Positions 54,427 to 63,894 are shown, counted from the stretch's first letter. The stretch is 64,000 nt of DNA from Mycolicibacterium fluoranthenivorans (GCF_011758805.1 NZ_JAANOW010000002.1:1-64000); one strand, 5' to 3'. Numbers and translations: made by a program. Notes: generated by a model from the sequence alone, not told the origin.

Positions 54427-55194
54427 GTGCCCACCCCGCAGCGCCGTATCGCCGAGACGGTGGCCGCCGATCTGCGCAACCGGATCCTGGCCGGTGCCGA
54501 CCGGCTGCCCACTCAGGACCAGTTGGTCGCCGAGTTCGGCGTCAGCTATCCCTCGGTGCGGGAGGCACTGCGGATCCTGGAGACCGAGGGCCTGGTCACG
54601 GTGCGCCGCGGCAGCGTCGGCGGGGCGCAGGTGCACCGGCCCGACGAATCCTCGGCGGCATATCACCTCGGCCTGGCGCTACAGGGTGCGTCGGTGCCGA
54701 TCGGGGACTTGGCCGCGGGGCTGCAAGTGCTGGAACCGCTGTGCGCCGCCGAGGTGGCCCGGCGCTCCGACCGCCTCAAGGTGGTGGTGCCGGTGCTGAC
54801 CCGCAATGTCGACGCCAGCGCGGACGTGGTGGGCGACGGGGCCGCGTTCACCCGGTGCGCCCGCGAATTCCATGACCTGATGGTCGAATTCACGCCGAAT
54901 GCCACCATCCGCCACGTGGTGGGCAGTCTGGTGGCGCTGTGGTCGGCGCAGGAGGAGAAGTGGGCCGACGCGTTGGTGCGCCGCGGCGAGTACCCGTCGG
55001 CAGCCGAAGCCCGCAGCGCGGTGCGCACACACCGTCGGCTTGTCGATGAGATCGCGGCCGGGCGGCCCGAGGAAGCCGAGCGCATCGCGCGGCGGCACCT
55101 CGCCGCGACGCAGGAACTGTTACTGGAACGCTTCACCGACGACGTGGTGCACGCGGTTCGTGGCGCAAAGTCGCACGCGGGACGGTGCTGCTGA
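54427..55194 (+). CDS. GntR/FadR-type transcriptional regulator of the fadE cluster
   Basis: 255 aa. N-terminal winged helix (LRNRILAGADRLPTQDQLVAEFGVS, then REALRILETEGLVTVRRG) and a C-terminal all-helical FCD ligand domain with metal/ligand residues spread over REFHDLMVEF, THRRLVDEI and RRHL. FCD members bind acyl-CoA or other organic acids. Divergent from the fadE operon across a shared palindrome, so repression of both relieved by an acyl-CoA intermediate is the likely scheme. Confidence 0.92.
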   Translation: MPTPQRRIAETVAADLRNRILAGADRLPTQDQLVAEFGVSYPSVREALRILETEGLVTVRRGSVGGAQVHRPDESSAAYHLGLALQGASVPIGDLAAGLQVLEPLCAAEVARRSDRLKVVVPVLTRNVDASADVVGDGAAFTRCAREFHDLMVEFTPNATIRHVVGSLVALWSAQEEKWADALVRRGEYPSAAEARSAVRTHRRLVDEIAAGRPEEAERIARRHLAATQELLLERFTDDVVHAVRGAKSHAGRCC

Positions 55195-55236
55195 CTTAGC
55201 GTTGGCGCGCATGAGCGAAGCGCGCGAGGTGATCGC

Positions 55237-55962
55237 ATGGGTGTAGTGGTGGTGACGGGCGCGGCGTCGGGAATCGGGCGGGCCAGCGCGGAGGCGCTGA
55301 TCGCCGACGGGCGCCAGGTGGTGTTGTGGGATGTGGCTCCTGAGGTGGTGGAGGTGGCCGGCGCGCTCGGTGCCCGCGGCGAGGCCGTCGATGTCACCGA
55401 TATGGCTGCCGTCACCGAAGCACTGGTGAACGCCGGTGACATCAACGGACTGGTGCATGCGGCGGGCCGGGTCATCGCCGAGCCGGTCGGCGCCTACACC
55501 GCGCAATCCTGGGACGCGGTGCTGGATGTGAATCTGCGCGCGCAGGCGCTGCTGGTGCAGGCCATGCTGCCGGGACTCGAGGCGGCGGCCCAGGCCGGTG
55601 AATCGCCTGCGGTGGTAGGTATTTCGAGTATCGAAGGACTCAGTGCCAACCCGTTCATTCCGGCTTACTGCGCATCCAAGGCCGGACTTCTGGGACTCAC
55701 CCGGTCGATGGCGGCGCAGTTCGGACCGCTGGGGATCCGGGTGAATGCGGTGTGTCCCGGCTTCATTCGGACGCCGATGTTGCAGATCGCTCTGGATATC
55801 GACGAGATCAGAGCCGGTTTCGAGCAGGCCGCGCCGCTGGGCCGGTTGGGTCAACCCGATGAGGTCGGCGCCGCGGTGGCGTTCCTGATGTCACCCAAGG
55901 CGTCGTTCATCACCGGCACGTACCTGGTCGTGGACGGGGGAGTGACCAGCCGTCACGCCTGA
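55237..55962 (+). CDS. Short-chain dehydrogenase/reductase
   Basis: 241 aa. NAD(P)-binding TGAASGIG, catalytic Ser (GISSIEG) and YCASK with Tyr and Lys, then the C-terminal [11 protein letters not shown] hydroxyacyl-CoA or hydroxysteroid dehydrogenase role would fit beside four acyl-CoA dehydrogenases, but specificity cannot be read from sequence. Starts 42 bp after gntR, probably the same transcript. ATG with GAGGTGA upstream. Confidence 0.92.
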   Translation: MGVVVVTGAASGIGRASAEALIADGRQVVLWDVAPEVVEVAGALGARGEAVDVTDMAAVTEALVNAGDINGLVHAAGRVIAEPVGAYTAQSWDAVLDVNLRAQALLVQAMLPGLEAAAQAGESPAVVGISSIEGLSANPFIPAYCASKAGLLGLTRSMAAQFGPLGIRVNAVCPGFIRTPMLQIALDIDEIRAGFEQAAPLGRLGQPDEVGAAVAFLMSPKASFITGTYLVVDGGVTSRHA

Positions 55963-56081
55963 GGCCGGTCCGGATTCGCCGAGTGCGCGCGCATCGGATG
56001 ACTGTGATGACGGCGCGAGGTGCCGCTGCCACCGTGATCACTGAACAAGTCGTAGCTGCCTGACAGGCAATGCGGGAGCTG

Positions 56082-56747
56082 TTACGCCACTTCCTCGTTC
56101 GCCGCACCGGCGCAGTCCGGCGCCGGCTGACGCCGGCTGTCGCGCTGTCTGATCGCCGCGATGGCGTGTGCCAACCGCTGCATCAGTTCAGGCGTCGTCG
56201 TTCGCTGCTGAGCGATGACGGAAATGTTGGTCGTCCAGACATCTGTGAACATGTCGGCGACGCCCTGGCGCAGCTGGACCGAAAAGCCCTCGCCCATCGC
56301 ATTGCCGAAGATTCCGACGATCCGAGTGCGCACAAGATCCGCCTGCTCGGTGGCGGGGCCCTGTGCGTACAAGTAGGAACGAATCATCGCCTCGGCCAGG
56401 TGCGGTGACTCGGAGAACTTGACCGTGAGCAGCTCGAACACGTGAAGAAGCCGTTGATAGCCGTCGACGGAGGTATGTGACTCGGAGCAGGCGCCTTCGT
56501 CGAAGTCCTGCAGCCAATCGTGCAAGCAAGCCAGGAGGAGGTCGTCCTTGGACGGGAAATAGAGGTAGACGGTGCTGGGCGCCAATTCGGCTGCAGCAGC
56601 GACGGATCGGATCTGACAGTGATCGTAGCCGCGGGACGCCAATCGCGCCGCGGCGGCGATGATCCGCTTGCGGCGCGTCTCTCGTCCTCGTGCCAGTTCA
56701 CTGGTGCGCGCTGTAGATGTGAGGCGCGCGGGGAGGCGATGGGGCAT
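56082..56747 (-). CDS. TetR family transcriptional regulator
   Basis: 221 aa. Helix-turn-helix with RSVAAAAELAPSTVYLYFPSKDDLL (core PSTVYLYFPSKDD); the C-terminal domain is unspecific. Preceded by an inverted repeat at 56784 that may be its own operator. It lies between the fadE cluster and the decaying catabolic region. Confidence 0.88.
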   Translation of the reverse strand: MPHRLPARLTSTARTSELARGRETRRKRIIAAAARLASRGYDHCQIRSVAAAAELAPSTVYLYFPSKDDLLLACLHDWLQDFDEGACSESHTSVDGYQRLLHVFELLTVKFSESPHLAEAMIRSYLYAQGPATEQADLVRTRIVGIFGNAMGEGFSVQLRQGVADMFTDVWTTNISVIAQQRTTTPELMQRLAHAIAAIRQRDSRRQPAPDCAGAANEEVA

Positions 56748-56783
56748 GGCCAGCTCCTGGTAGGCATAGGTGACCTCGCAGTG

Positions 56784-56798
56784 CGAACGCTAGGTTCG
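56784..56798. promoter_or_regulatory. Candidate TetR operator: CGAAC-GCTAG-GTTCG
   Basis: Perfect 5-bp arms around GCTAG, ending 36 bp upstream of the tetR start at 56747. The position fits autoregulation. The assignment is inferred from location. Confidence 0.4.
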
Positions 56799-56929
56799 GT
56801 TGGTCCCACCGCCTGTGCGCCGTCTCATTCACCGGGCGGCGAATCTGGTGCCGAGCGCATCGGTATACCCTCCATGTCGAGTCGACGGCATGAGCGTCGA
56901 TGTGCCGCACACCAAGTCATCTTTCTGGC

Positions 56930-57532
56930 TCATCGCGCGGCTGCCGGCGGATGGAAGAAGATGCCTTCTGCGCGCACGGAGATGCCTTGCGATGTCGCGA
57001 GAGCTCCGACGACGATTGTCTTGACCCCGTCGACCCGATCGATGTGTGCCTCGGCGTGTACAGGCCCAAGGGGAGTGCCTGCCTCGTAGCGCACGGAAAG
57101 CGTGCCCGTCACCGCCGGGTGGCCGGGCTTGTGCGCCGCAGCACCCAGGACGTGATCGAGTATCAAGGCACAGACACCGCCGTGGACGTGTCCGGCAGGT
57201 CCTTCGTAGGCGGCTCCGAGGGTGACGTCGGTCCACACACTCCCATCTGATCGGTGATGAACAGACAACGGCGGGGCAAAGGCGTTGCGCACGCCGATCA
57301 CGGCGTTGCCCCACGTCAGAGTTCGACCGTCGGAAGTCTCGGGCAGTCCGAAGGATCCTGGCATCAGTGCGGCACAGAGTTCGTCAGCGGCGGCATCGAT
57401 CTTCTGCTGCACCGATGCGATGGTGGCAAGGTCGACTTGGCTGCGGATGGTGGCGTCGACGAGTCGACGAACGGAGTTGGTCAGCGAGGCGTAAACGGCC
57501 TCGGCGGCATCGGGATTGTCATCGACGGACAC
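56930..57532 (-). CDS. PaaI-like acyl-CoA thioesterase (hotdog fold)
   Basis: 200 aa from GTG 57532. Hotdog-fold signature GPAGHVHGGVCALILDHVLGAAA with the helix-capping HGG, followed by TGTLSVRYEAGTPLG. Hydrolyses acyl-CoA thioesters, commonly in aromatic or fatty acid catabolism. Seven bp after the flavin reductase stop, so one operon. Residues before GTG 57532 in the open frame overlap that gene and are not coding. Confidence 0.85.
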   Translation of the reverse strand: MSVDDNPDAAEAVYASLTNSVRRLVDATIRSQVDLATIASVQQKIDAAADELCAALMPGSFGLPETSDGRTLTWGNAVIGVRNAFAPPLSVHHRSDGSVWTDVTLGAAYEGPAGHVHGGVCALILDHVLGAAAHKPGHPAVTGTLSVRYEAGTPLGPVHAEAHIDRVDGVKTIVVGALATSQGISVRAEGIFFHPPAAAR

Positions 57533-57539
57533 TGATCGC

Positions 57540-58079
57540 CTATCCCACCGCAGCAGGATCTGCTCGCAGGCCGGATAGCCCGCCGTAGTCCCCCCGGTAG
57601 AAGAGCAACGGCCGGCCGGGATGCGCCTGCAACGTCGTGACGTGGGCGACGACGATGGTGTGGTCTCCGGCGCCATGTTCGAATTCGAGGTCGGCCTCGA
57701 TGGTGGCCAAGGCACCCGCGATCTGCGGGGATCCGTTGGAGGCGGGGTGCCATTCGACCGCGGCGAACTTGTCTTCGCCCGCAAGGGCGAATTGGGCGCA
57801 GATCGCCTCCTGATCGTCAGCGAGGATGTTGATGCACAGGCGCCCGGTGGCGCGAATCAACGGCCAGCTGGTTGAGGACAGCGCGGGACAGAACGACACA
57901 TAGGGCGGGTCCAGCGATACGGAGGTCAGTGATTGACAGGTGAAGCCGAGTGGCCGTTGCCCGTCGTGACCCGTGATGACGGCGATTCCGGTACAGAAGT
58001 GGCCGAGTACCGCGCGCATGTCTTGGGGTCTGGGTCGGGAGCTGCTTGCCTTCGTCGCCGCGGCATCGTTACGTCCCAT
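57540..58079 (-). CDS. Flavin reductase domain protein (HpaC/HsaB type)
   Basis: 179 aa. FMN-binding split barrel with MRAVLGHFCTGIAVITG, GFTCQSLTSVSLDPPYVSFCP and LLFYRGDYGGL. These small reductases supply reduced flavin to a partner monooxygenase, as HsaB does for HsaA in sterol degradation. No oxygenase of the flavin-dependent type is encoded next to it. ATG 58079 has GAGGAG upstream; divergent from padR. Confidence 0.9.
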   Translation of the reverse strand: MGRNDAAATKASSSRPRPQDMRAVLGHFCTGIAVITGHDGQRPLGFTCQSLTSVSLDPPYVSFCPALSSTSWPLIRATGRLCINILADDQEAICAQFALAGEDKFAAVEWHPASNGSPQIAGALATIEADLEFEHGAGDHTIVVAHVTTLQAHPGRPLLFYRGDYGGLSGLRADPAAVG

Positions 58080-58202
58080 CGGTGTGCTCCTCCTGTCGTC
58101 CTGTGACCCAGGTTCGAGATTTTGGTGGCCCTGCGCAATGCTGTTTCCCGGCCAGCGGTTCATCGGTGCGGGCCAGGTGAGCCGTGTTGTTAACCTGGGC
58201 GG

Positions 58203-58868
58203 ATGGAAAAGCCCGAGTCGGGAGGCAAATCCGCCATGTCCGCCACCGGCTGGGCGCTGCTCGGGTTGTTGTCCTATGAGGCGGAAGTGTCGGGCTACGA
58301 CATCCGCAAATGGATTCACTGGAGTATGCGTTACTACTACGTAAGCCCGGCGTTCAGCCAGATCTATACGGAGTTGAAGAAGCTGGAGAAGTTGGGCCTG
58401 CTGACCTCACGGGTAGAGGACACCGGGCCCCGGACTCGCCGGCTGTACTTGATCACACCTGAGGGTCTCGAGGCCGTCACGCGTTGGGCGAGGGACACTC
58501 CGGTCGAGCCGCCGTCGCTCAAGCACCCGGCGATTCTCCGAGTGACGCTGGGTCATCTCAGTGACCCGGCAGCGCTCAAAGAAATGCTCCAAGAGCACAT
58601 TGCCTACGTCGATCAGATGCAGCGCGATGCCGCCAAGGATGCCCGCTGGGCGGGTGCCGATCCGTCCTGGGCATACGCGAAGATCGCCCTACATTGGGCG
58701 GACCGCTGCTACACGTCAGAGCGGGAACTGACGCTGAAGTTGATCAAGGATCTCGACGAGACCGAGGCGAACTTCCCGAAAATCGGCCAGGACGCCAAGA
58801 TTCCCTGGCCGGATCCCAAGTACTGGTACGAAATCGAGAAGAAGGTCGAAGCCGAAGACATCGAGTGA
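58203..58868 (+). CDS. PadR family transcriptional regulator
   Basis: 221 aa. Winged-helix N-terminus (GLLSYEAEVSGYDIRKWI, SQIYTELKKLEKLGLLTSR, RRLYLITPEGLEA) with a long coiled-coil-like C-terminal domain for dimerisation (PadR subfamily with DUF-type Vir_act_alpha_C helices). Divergent from the flavin reductase-thioesterase operon and upstream of the convergent FAD dehydrogenase remnant. It probably controls the flavin reductase operon. Confidence 0.9.
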   Translation: MEKPESGGKSAMSATGWALLGLLSYEAEVSGYDIRKWIHWSMRYYYVSPAFSQIYTELKKLEKLGLLTSRVEDTGPRTRRLYLITPEGLEAVTRWARDTPVEPPSLKHPAILRVTLGHLSDPAALKEMLQEHIAYVDQMQRDAAKDARWAGADPSWAYAKIALHWADRCYTSERELTLKLIKDLDETEANFPKIGQDAKIPWPDPKYWYEIEKKVEAEDIE

Positions 58869-58901
58869 GCGTCATGGCCCCACGCTGAATCCCTGTGCCG
58901 C

Positions 58902-59990
58902 TCAACTTCTGGCGGCATCGAGTGCGGCAACGTAGCCGTAGACCAATCCCTGCGCGATGGTCGCGCCGGCCCCCGGGTAGATCTTGCCAAAGGCATTTGC
59001 AGCGGTGTTGCCGATCGCGTACAGGCCGTCGATGACGGTGTCGTCTTCGCGCTGCACGCGGGCGCGCTCATCAGCGCGGAGGCCGCCGCAGGTCCCGAGA
59101 TCGCTGAGCACCAACTTGACCGCGTAGAACGGACCCTTGACCAGCGGGCGCAGATTCGGATTCGGAGTGATCGTGGGGTCGCCGTAATAGCGGTCATAGG
59201 CACTGCGGCCGCGGCCGAAGTCAGGGTCCTCACCGGCGAAGGAGTTCTCGTTGAATCTGGTGACGGTCGCGCCGAACTCGTCGACCGGTACGCCCATCTT
59301 GGTCGCCAGTTCGTGCACATCTTGCGCTCGGACCGCGATGCCGGCGTCGTACCAACGCCGCGGTATCGGCATACGGGGAAAGCGCTCGGCGGCAAAGACA
59401 TAACTGTTGCGGTATTGCTGATCGAAGACGATCCACATCGTCTCCACCGGTGTGCCCGCAGCCTCCAGTTCCAGGAGGCGTTGGCCGAAGCTCATGTAAT
59501 CGGTTGATTCGTTGACGAATCGCTTTCCGTGCTCGTCGACGATGAAGGATCCGGGCAGGGACCGTTCGGCCAGCATCACCGCGGGCGCACTGCCCGGCAA
59601 GGGCGCCACCGCGGGAAACCACCAGGATTGGTCCATCAACGCGATATCGGCCCCGATATCCTGGCCGATCCGAATGGCATCACCGGTGTTGGATTCGGCG
59701 CCCAGGCTCAGATTGGAGCCGAGAGACTCGGACTGGAACTTCCATCGCATGTCCATCTGGTGATCGAAGCCACCGGCAGCCAGGACCACGCCGCGTCGGG
59801 CCGTGATCGAGATCTTCTTGCCGTCGTGGTCGACGATGGCACCGGTGACCCGGGTGCCGTCGGAGACCAACTCAGACAGAGCAGAATTGAGCCAGATCGG
59901 TATGCCGGCGCGGATGGCACCGGCGAACAGCCCGGCGGCCAAGGCCTGACCACCGGCGGCGTAGCGGCGGCCCAGGATGAGCTGGCCGCG
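58902..59990 (-). pseudogene. FAD-binding dehydrogenase (3-ketosteroid dehydrogenase/fumarate reductase family), N-terminally truncated
   Basis: The last ~360 residues are well conserved: LGRRYAAGGQALAAGL, VVLAAGGFDHQMDM, RFVNESTDYMSFGQ, GTCGGLRAD and AIGNTAANAFGKIYPGAGATI. The N-terminal ~150-200 residues with the GxGxxG dinucleotide-binding motif are missing. At about 59981-59992 the sequence switches abruptly into an SDR gene in another frame. The open frame upstream of the join is meaningless SDR shadow. A deletion has removed both the SDR 3' end and this gene's 5' end, and the product should not bind FAD. Confidence 0.82.
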
Positions 59991-60463
59991 TAGGCGGCCA
60001 TGTAGGGGTGGGCATAGGTGGCGGACGTGGAGGTGAAGTTGATGACCACGCCGCGTCCGGACTGCAGCAGTGCCGGCAGCGCCTGCCGCGTCATCAGGAA
60101 GGTGCCGGTCAGATTGACGGCGAGCGTGCGGTTCCAATCCTCCAGTGTGGTCTCGTGGGTGTGTGAACACGTCTGCATCCCAGCCACATTGACCAGCACA
60201 TCCAGTCCGCCGAGATCGGCCACGGCCGCATCGACTTTCGCGATGACATCGTCTTCGCGCGAGATGTCCAATACGCCGGTGGTGAGTCGCTTGGCGGTGC
60301 CCGCCTCGTCGGCGGCCGCTGCGGTGGCCTTCAGCCCCGCTGCGGAGATGTCGAAGGCCGCCACCGTGGCACCTTCGTCCAGCAGGCGGGCCACGGTGGC
60401 GGCGCCGATACCGGATCCCGCTCCGGTGATGATGACGCGGCGGTCGGTGAATCTATCGATCAC
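59985..60463 (-). pseudogene. Short-chain dehydrogenase/reductase, C-terminally truncated
   Basis: From GTG 60463, about 160 residues of a normal SDR: VIITGAGSGIGAATVA, LVNVAGMQT, the catalytic Ser region INFTSTSATY and Tyr of YMAAYAAS. The catalytic Lys and the remaining ~90 residues are lost where the sequence joins the FAD dehydrogenase fragment; the frame continues with unrelated residues to 59708. It lies 16 bp after the stop of the gene at 60480 and was once part of that operon. Confidence 0.82.
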
Positions 60464-60479
60464 TGGGTTGTCCTTTTGC

Positions 60480-61556
60480 TCAAGCGAATTGGAACGCGCT
60501 GAGGGGCGCCTCAGCTGGGTAGTTGGTGGGGCCACCGAGGTCGTAGCCGGCATTGAGTGCGGCGATGAACTGCGGGTCGTGCAGCGGCTGGCTCGGGATG
60601 TCCAGCTTGATGCCCTTGGCCTTGAGATCATCGACCATCATGTCGATGGCACGATCGATACTGAGGTCGTCCGAACCGTCCATGTTCTTCTTCAACTCGT
60701 CGTAGTCGGCGAAGACCTCCGCGGACCAGTGCACCAGGAAGCGCAGCTCGTCGGTGTGATGGCGCGCGATGACGTCCTCCCCGTTCTTGAGCAGCCACGA
60801 GTCACGGTCGGTCGGATCCCCGGCGAACACCGTGTCGAACGCCAGTCCTGCCGGAACCTGTTGATCCAGTGGGCCATTGGCTTCTCCGCGGTGCATCATC
60901 ATCTCGTTCTGCACGACGACGACGCGATTGTTGATCGGCGGCAAGACACGTGCAGCCGCCTTCAGGGGGCCCTCGGGCCAGTAGGTGAACCCTGAGGTCT
61001 CGTCCAGCAAGAACCAGGTGATGACCTGGGCCATCTTGATCAGGTAGTCGGTGAACAAGCCCGACTTGCCCATGACGCTGCACAACCAGGTGGGTGCGTT
61101 CTCGTGGCGCACGCCGCGAAAGCTGGGGGAGTCCAGGTGGCCGGGGTCACGGTTGGCGCACGGGCCATTGATGTTGAACAGCATCAGTTCGGGCTTGGCG
61201 TACTCGGCGTTCCAGTAGCTCTTCGCATGTTCCAGGAACTGCGCGTTGTAGAAGCAGTCATGCAGTTCCGGGTAGAGCACCGCACCGTAATTGGCGAGGT
61301 ACCCGCGGAAGGTGGGAGTGAGGCACAGGTCCAACGACGGCGTGAAGCCCTCGGGGAAGGCACCGCTCATGGTGGCCATCAGTTCATCGGCGGAAGCGAA
61401 GTGCTGGGCGATGATGAGCTTCCACGGTCCCTGGGTGCGCACCACGTCGAGCAGTCGTTCGCGCTGGTCGGCGGTGTAGATATCGGTGATCTCGCGCGGC
61501 GGTGCAACCGGCCGTAGGACATCGGACAGTTCGCGGCGCCGGTCGTCAGTCAGCAT
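60480..61556 (-). CDS. Unrecognised protein with 2OG-Fe(II) oxygenase-like HxD...H motif
   Basis: 358 aa. I do not recognise a named family. It has H140-x-D142 (PGHLDSPSF) and, 80 residues on, His222 in VVVVQNEMMMHRGEANGP, the order of the metal-binding triad in non-heme Fe(II) oxygenases such as phytanoyl-CoA hydroxylases. This is an inference from motif spacing. Intact, with AAGGAG before ATG 61556. It heads the operon that continued into the now broken SDR and FAD dehydrogenase genes, so it probably acted in the same catabolic pathway. Confidence 0.7.
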   Translation of the reverse strand: MLTDDRRRELSDVLRPVAPPREITDIYTADQRERLLDVVRTQGPWKLIIAQHFASADELMATMSGAFPEGFTPSLDLCLTPTFRGYLANYGAVLYPELHDCFYNAQFLEHAKSYWNAEYAKPELMLFNINGPCANRDPGHLDSPSFRGVRHENAPTWLCSVMGKSGLFTDYLIKMAQVITWFLLDETSGFTYWPEGPLKAAARVLPPINNRVVVVQNEMMMHRGEANGPLDQQVPAGLAFDTVFAGDPTDRDSWLLKNGEDVIARHHTDELRFLVHWSAEVFADYDELKKNMDGSDDLSIDRAIDMMVDDLKAKGIKLDIPSQPLHDPQFIAALNAGYDLGGPTNYPAEAPLSAFQFA

Positions 61557-61578
61557 GGTGGTCTCCTTCAGTGATTAG

Positions 61579-62113
61579 ATCAAGCTCGACATGGACGACG
61601 GCATGCCCGGCGGTATCTGGATCGACGAAGCGCTGCGGACCGCGCAGCTTCTCGACGACGATGCCACCCTCGACGCCCTCGAGCTGACCCAGGGGTCATC
61701 GGTGTACAAACCGATGTACCTGTTCCGGGGCGATGTGCCCGTCAAGGAGTTCTCGACGGTCATGCCGCCGGCCCTTCGTCCCGCCGTCCGGCTTTTCGGC
61801 AGACAGGCGATGGGTGTCTACCCCTACCGGGACCTCTACATGCTCGCGGCCGCACGGCAATTCGTCCCCTTGATGAAGAACACCAAACTGATTCTGTTGG
61901 GCGGCATCACCGATCGCGAGCATGTGGAAACCGGTCTGGCCGAAGGATTCGATTTCGTCGCCATGGGACGGGCGCTGCTGCGTGAACCGGACCGGGTGAA
62001 GACCATGATCGCCGAACCCGGTTCCCGAAGCCGCTGCACCCACAACAACAAATGCATGGTCACGGTGTTCGGCCGCACCCACTGCGTGCTCGACCCCGTG
62101 CAGCGCTACGGGC
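61579..62113 (+). pseudogene. Old Yellow Enzyme-family flavin oxidoreductase, C-terminal fragment
   Basis: About 175 residues of the C-terminal half of an NADH:flavin oxidoreductase: IKLDMDDGMPGGI, KLILLGGITDREH, FVAMGRALLREPD (phosphate-binding) and CTHNNKCMVTVFGRTHCVL. The N-terminal barrel half is absent, and an in-frame TAG stands directly before the conserved part. It follows a gene on the other strand by only about 20 bp, so its 5' part was removed by rearrangement. It converges on the esterase pseudogene. Confidence 0.8.
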
Positions 62114-63055
62114 ATGCCGGTATGCCCGTAGCACTACCGACGAACAGGTCACCTAGCGCCCGGCCGGCCTGCCGGCGAGCGCGATGGGCGATGTCGAGCG
62201 TCGGCATCGTCATGAATCCGTGGATGCCGCCCTCGAACGTGCATCGGGTGGTCGGCACGCCAGCGGCCTGCAGCGCGTCGGCGTAGGCAACACCCTCGTC
62301 TCGCAGCGGATCGTGCCCCGCGAGGACGATGACCGTCGGCGGAAACCCATCGTGCGCGCCGTGTAGCGGTGAGGCGTAGGGATGCTGCCGATCCTCGATC
62401 GCCGGCACGTACTGGTCCCAGTACCACTGCAATGCCGGACGTGGATTGTAGAAACCGCGACCGAACAACTGGTAGGACTCACTGTCGAAATCCGCGGTGA
62501 TCACCGGGTACAACAACAGCTGCGCCGCCAACGCGGGACCGTTGCGGTCACGCGTCATCATGGCGGTGACGGCTGCCAGATTGCCGCCGGCGCTGTCGCC
62601 GCCGACCGCCAACCGAGAGGGTCGACGCCGAAGTCGTCGGCGTGTTCGACCACCCAGCAGGTGGCCGCATAGAGGTCCTCGGCCGCGGTGGGCCAACGAT
62701 GCTCCGGCGCCAGCCGGTAGGCCACTGAAACGACCACTGCGGGAATGAGATTGGCCAGATTGCGGCATAACCCGTCGTGGCTGTCGAGATCGCAGAACAC
62801 GAATCCGCCGCCGTGGGCGAAGACGAGCACCGGCAACGGCGTCGACCCGGCCGGACGGTATACGCGGACGTCGATGTCGCCGCCGTCGACGGGGATGCGG
62901 TGGTCCTCGACGACCGCGACCGGCTCGGGGTCCGGATTGGGAACAAATCTGGCGCGGATGGCTGCGCGGACTTGAGCGCCCGTCATCGTATGCACGGACG
63001 GGAAGCCGGAATCCAGACTCTCGATCAGCCCGGCGATCTGCGGGTCGAGGGGCAC
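62106..63055 (-). pseudogene. Alpha/beta hydrolase (HSL/LipH-type esterase), frameshifted
   Basis: N-terminal half (HGGGFVFCDLD oxyanion motif, VAYRLAPEHRWP) is in one frame and the C-terminal half (GGDSAGGNLAA nucleophile, GHDPLRDEG acid, GGIHGFM His) in another. The frame changes near 62612-62622, where one base appears missing between GVDP and RLAVGGDSAG. Restored, it would be about 316 aa with a full triad. A sequencing error cannot be excluded, but three neighbouring genes are also broken. Confidence 0.82.
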
Positions 63056-63894
63056 GCCGGCTGCAGCGTTGCCGATTCCGGTGCGCCCATGGGACGTGAT
63101 CCGGGACCACTGCGCAGCGGTCGCAACGATTGCAGGGTGGGGGCCACCCGCCCGCTACCGTCTTCGGCGTTGCGCCAGACGCCCATCGCCGTCATCCGCA
63201 CGGGCGCGGCCAGGCGCTGGTCGAAACTCATTCTGCTTATCGGTCCGCACACCGACACAGCGGCTACGGCCCGGCCTGCCGGACCGATCGGTGCTGCCAC
63301 ACAACCGAACCCGGGTAACGACTCCTCGCGTTCGAAGGCCACGCCGTGAGCGCGGACCTTGGCCAGTTCCGCGGTGAGTTGCGCGGCGGTTGTGAGCGAG
63401 AACCGGGTTTTACGGGCCGAGAGATCGACAACGGTGGCATTGTTGTCGGCGAGAATCGCTTTACCGACGGCGGTGCAATGCGCCGGCTGACGCCCGCCGA
63501 CTCGCGTCGGAATCGCCGCGACCATCTGGTCGCCGGTCTTCTCCAGGTACACCACGTCGGACCCGTCCAGGACGGCTAGATGTACCACGAGTCCGGTGGC
63601 GCGGTGCAGATCGCGAAGTAGTGGAATGGCTGCACGGTGAATGCGATCCTGGTGCAGCGCCAACGATCCCAACTCGACCAATCGCATACCCAGTTCGTAG
63701 TCGCGGCCCTCCCGGCGCAACCACCGCAGCGCCACAAGGCGTTCGAGCATGCGGTGGGCCGATGAGCGCGGCAGACCGGTGCGGCGCACGATCTGGGCCA
63801 AGGTCAGCCGTCCCGGTCCTTCGAAGGCATCCAGGACCAGCGATATCCGGTCGATGACCGCGCTGGGCGTCTCGCCCGCCTTCTCGACTGTCAT
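63025..63894 (-). CDS. IclR family transcriptional regulator
   Basis: 289 aa from ATG 63894. Winged helix (SLVLDAFEGPGRLTLAQIV, TGLPRSSAHRMLERLVALRWL, given in part) and the IclR effector domain (HRATGLVVHLAVLDGSDVVYLEK, core VHLAVLDGSDV; PAHCTAVGKAILA; GFGCVAAPIGPAGRAVAAVSV core CVAAPIGPAG). The C-terminal ~50 residues run past the usual end and overlap the esterase start by 31 bp. Repeats upstream (63939-63994) may be its operators. Confidence 0.88.
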   Translation of the reverse strand: MTVEKAGETPSAVIDRISLVLDAFEGPGRLTLAQIVRRTGLPRSSAHRMLERLVALRWLRREGRDYELGMRLVELGSLALHQDRIHRAAIPLLRDLHRATGLVVHLAVLDGSDVVYLEKTGDQMVAAIPTRVGGRQPAHCTAVGKAILADNNATVVDLSARKTRFSLTTAAQLTAELAKVRAHGVAFEREESLPGFGCVAAPIGPAGRAVAAVSVCGPISRMSFDQRLAAPVRMTAMGVWRNAEDGSGRVAPTLQSLRPLRSGPGSRPMGAPESATLQPACPSTRRSPG

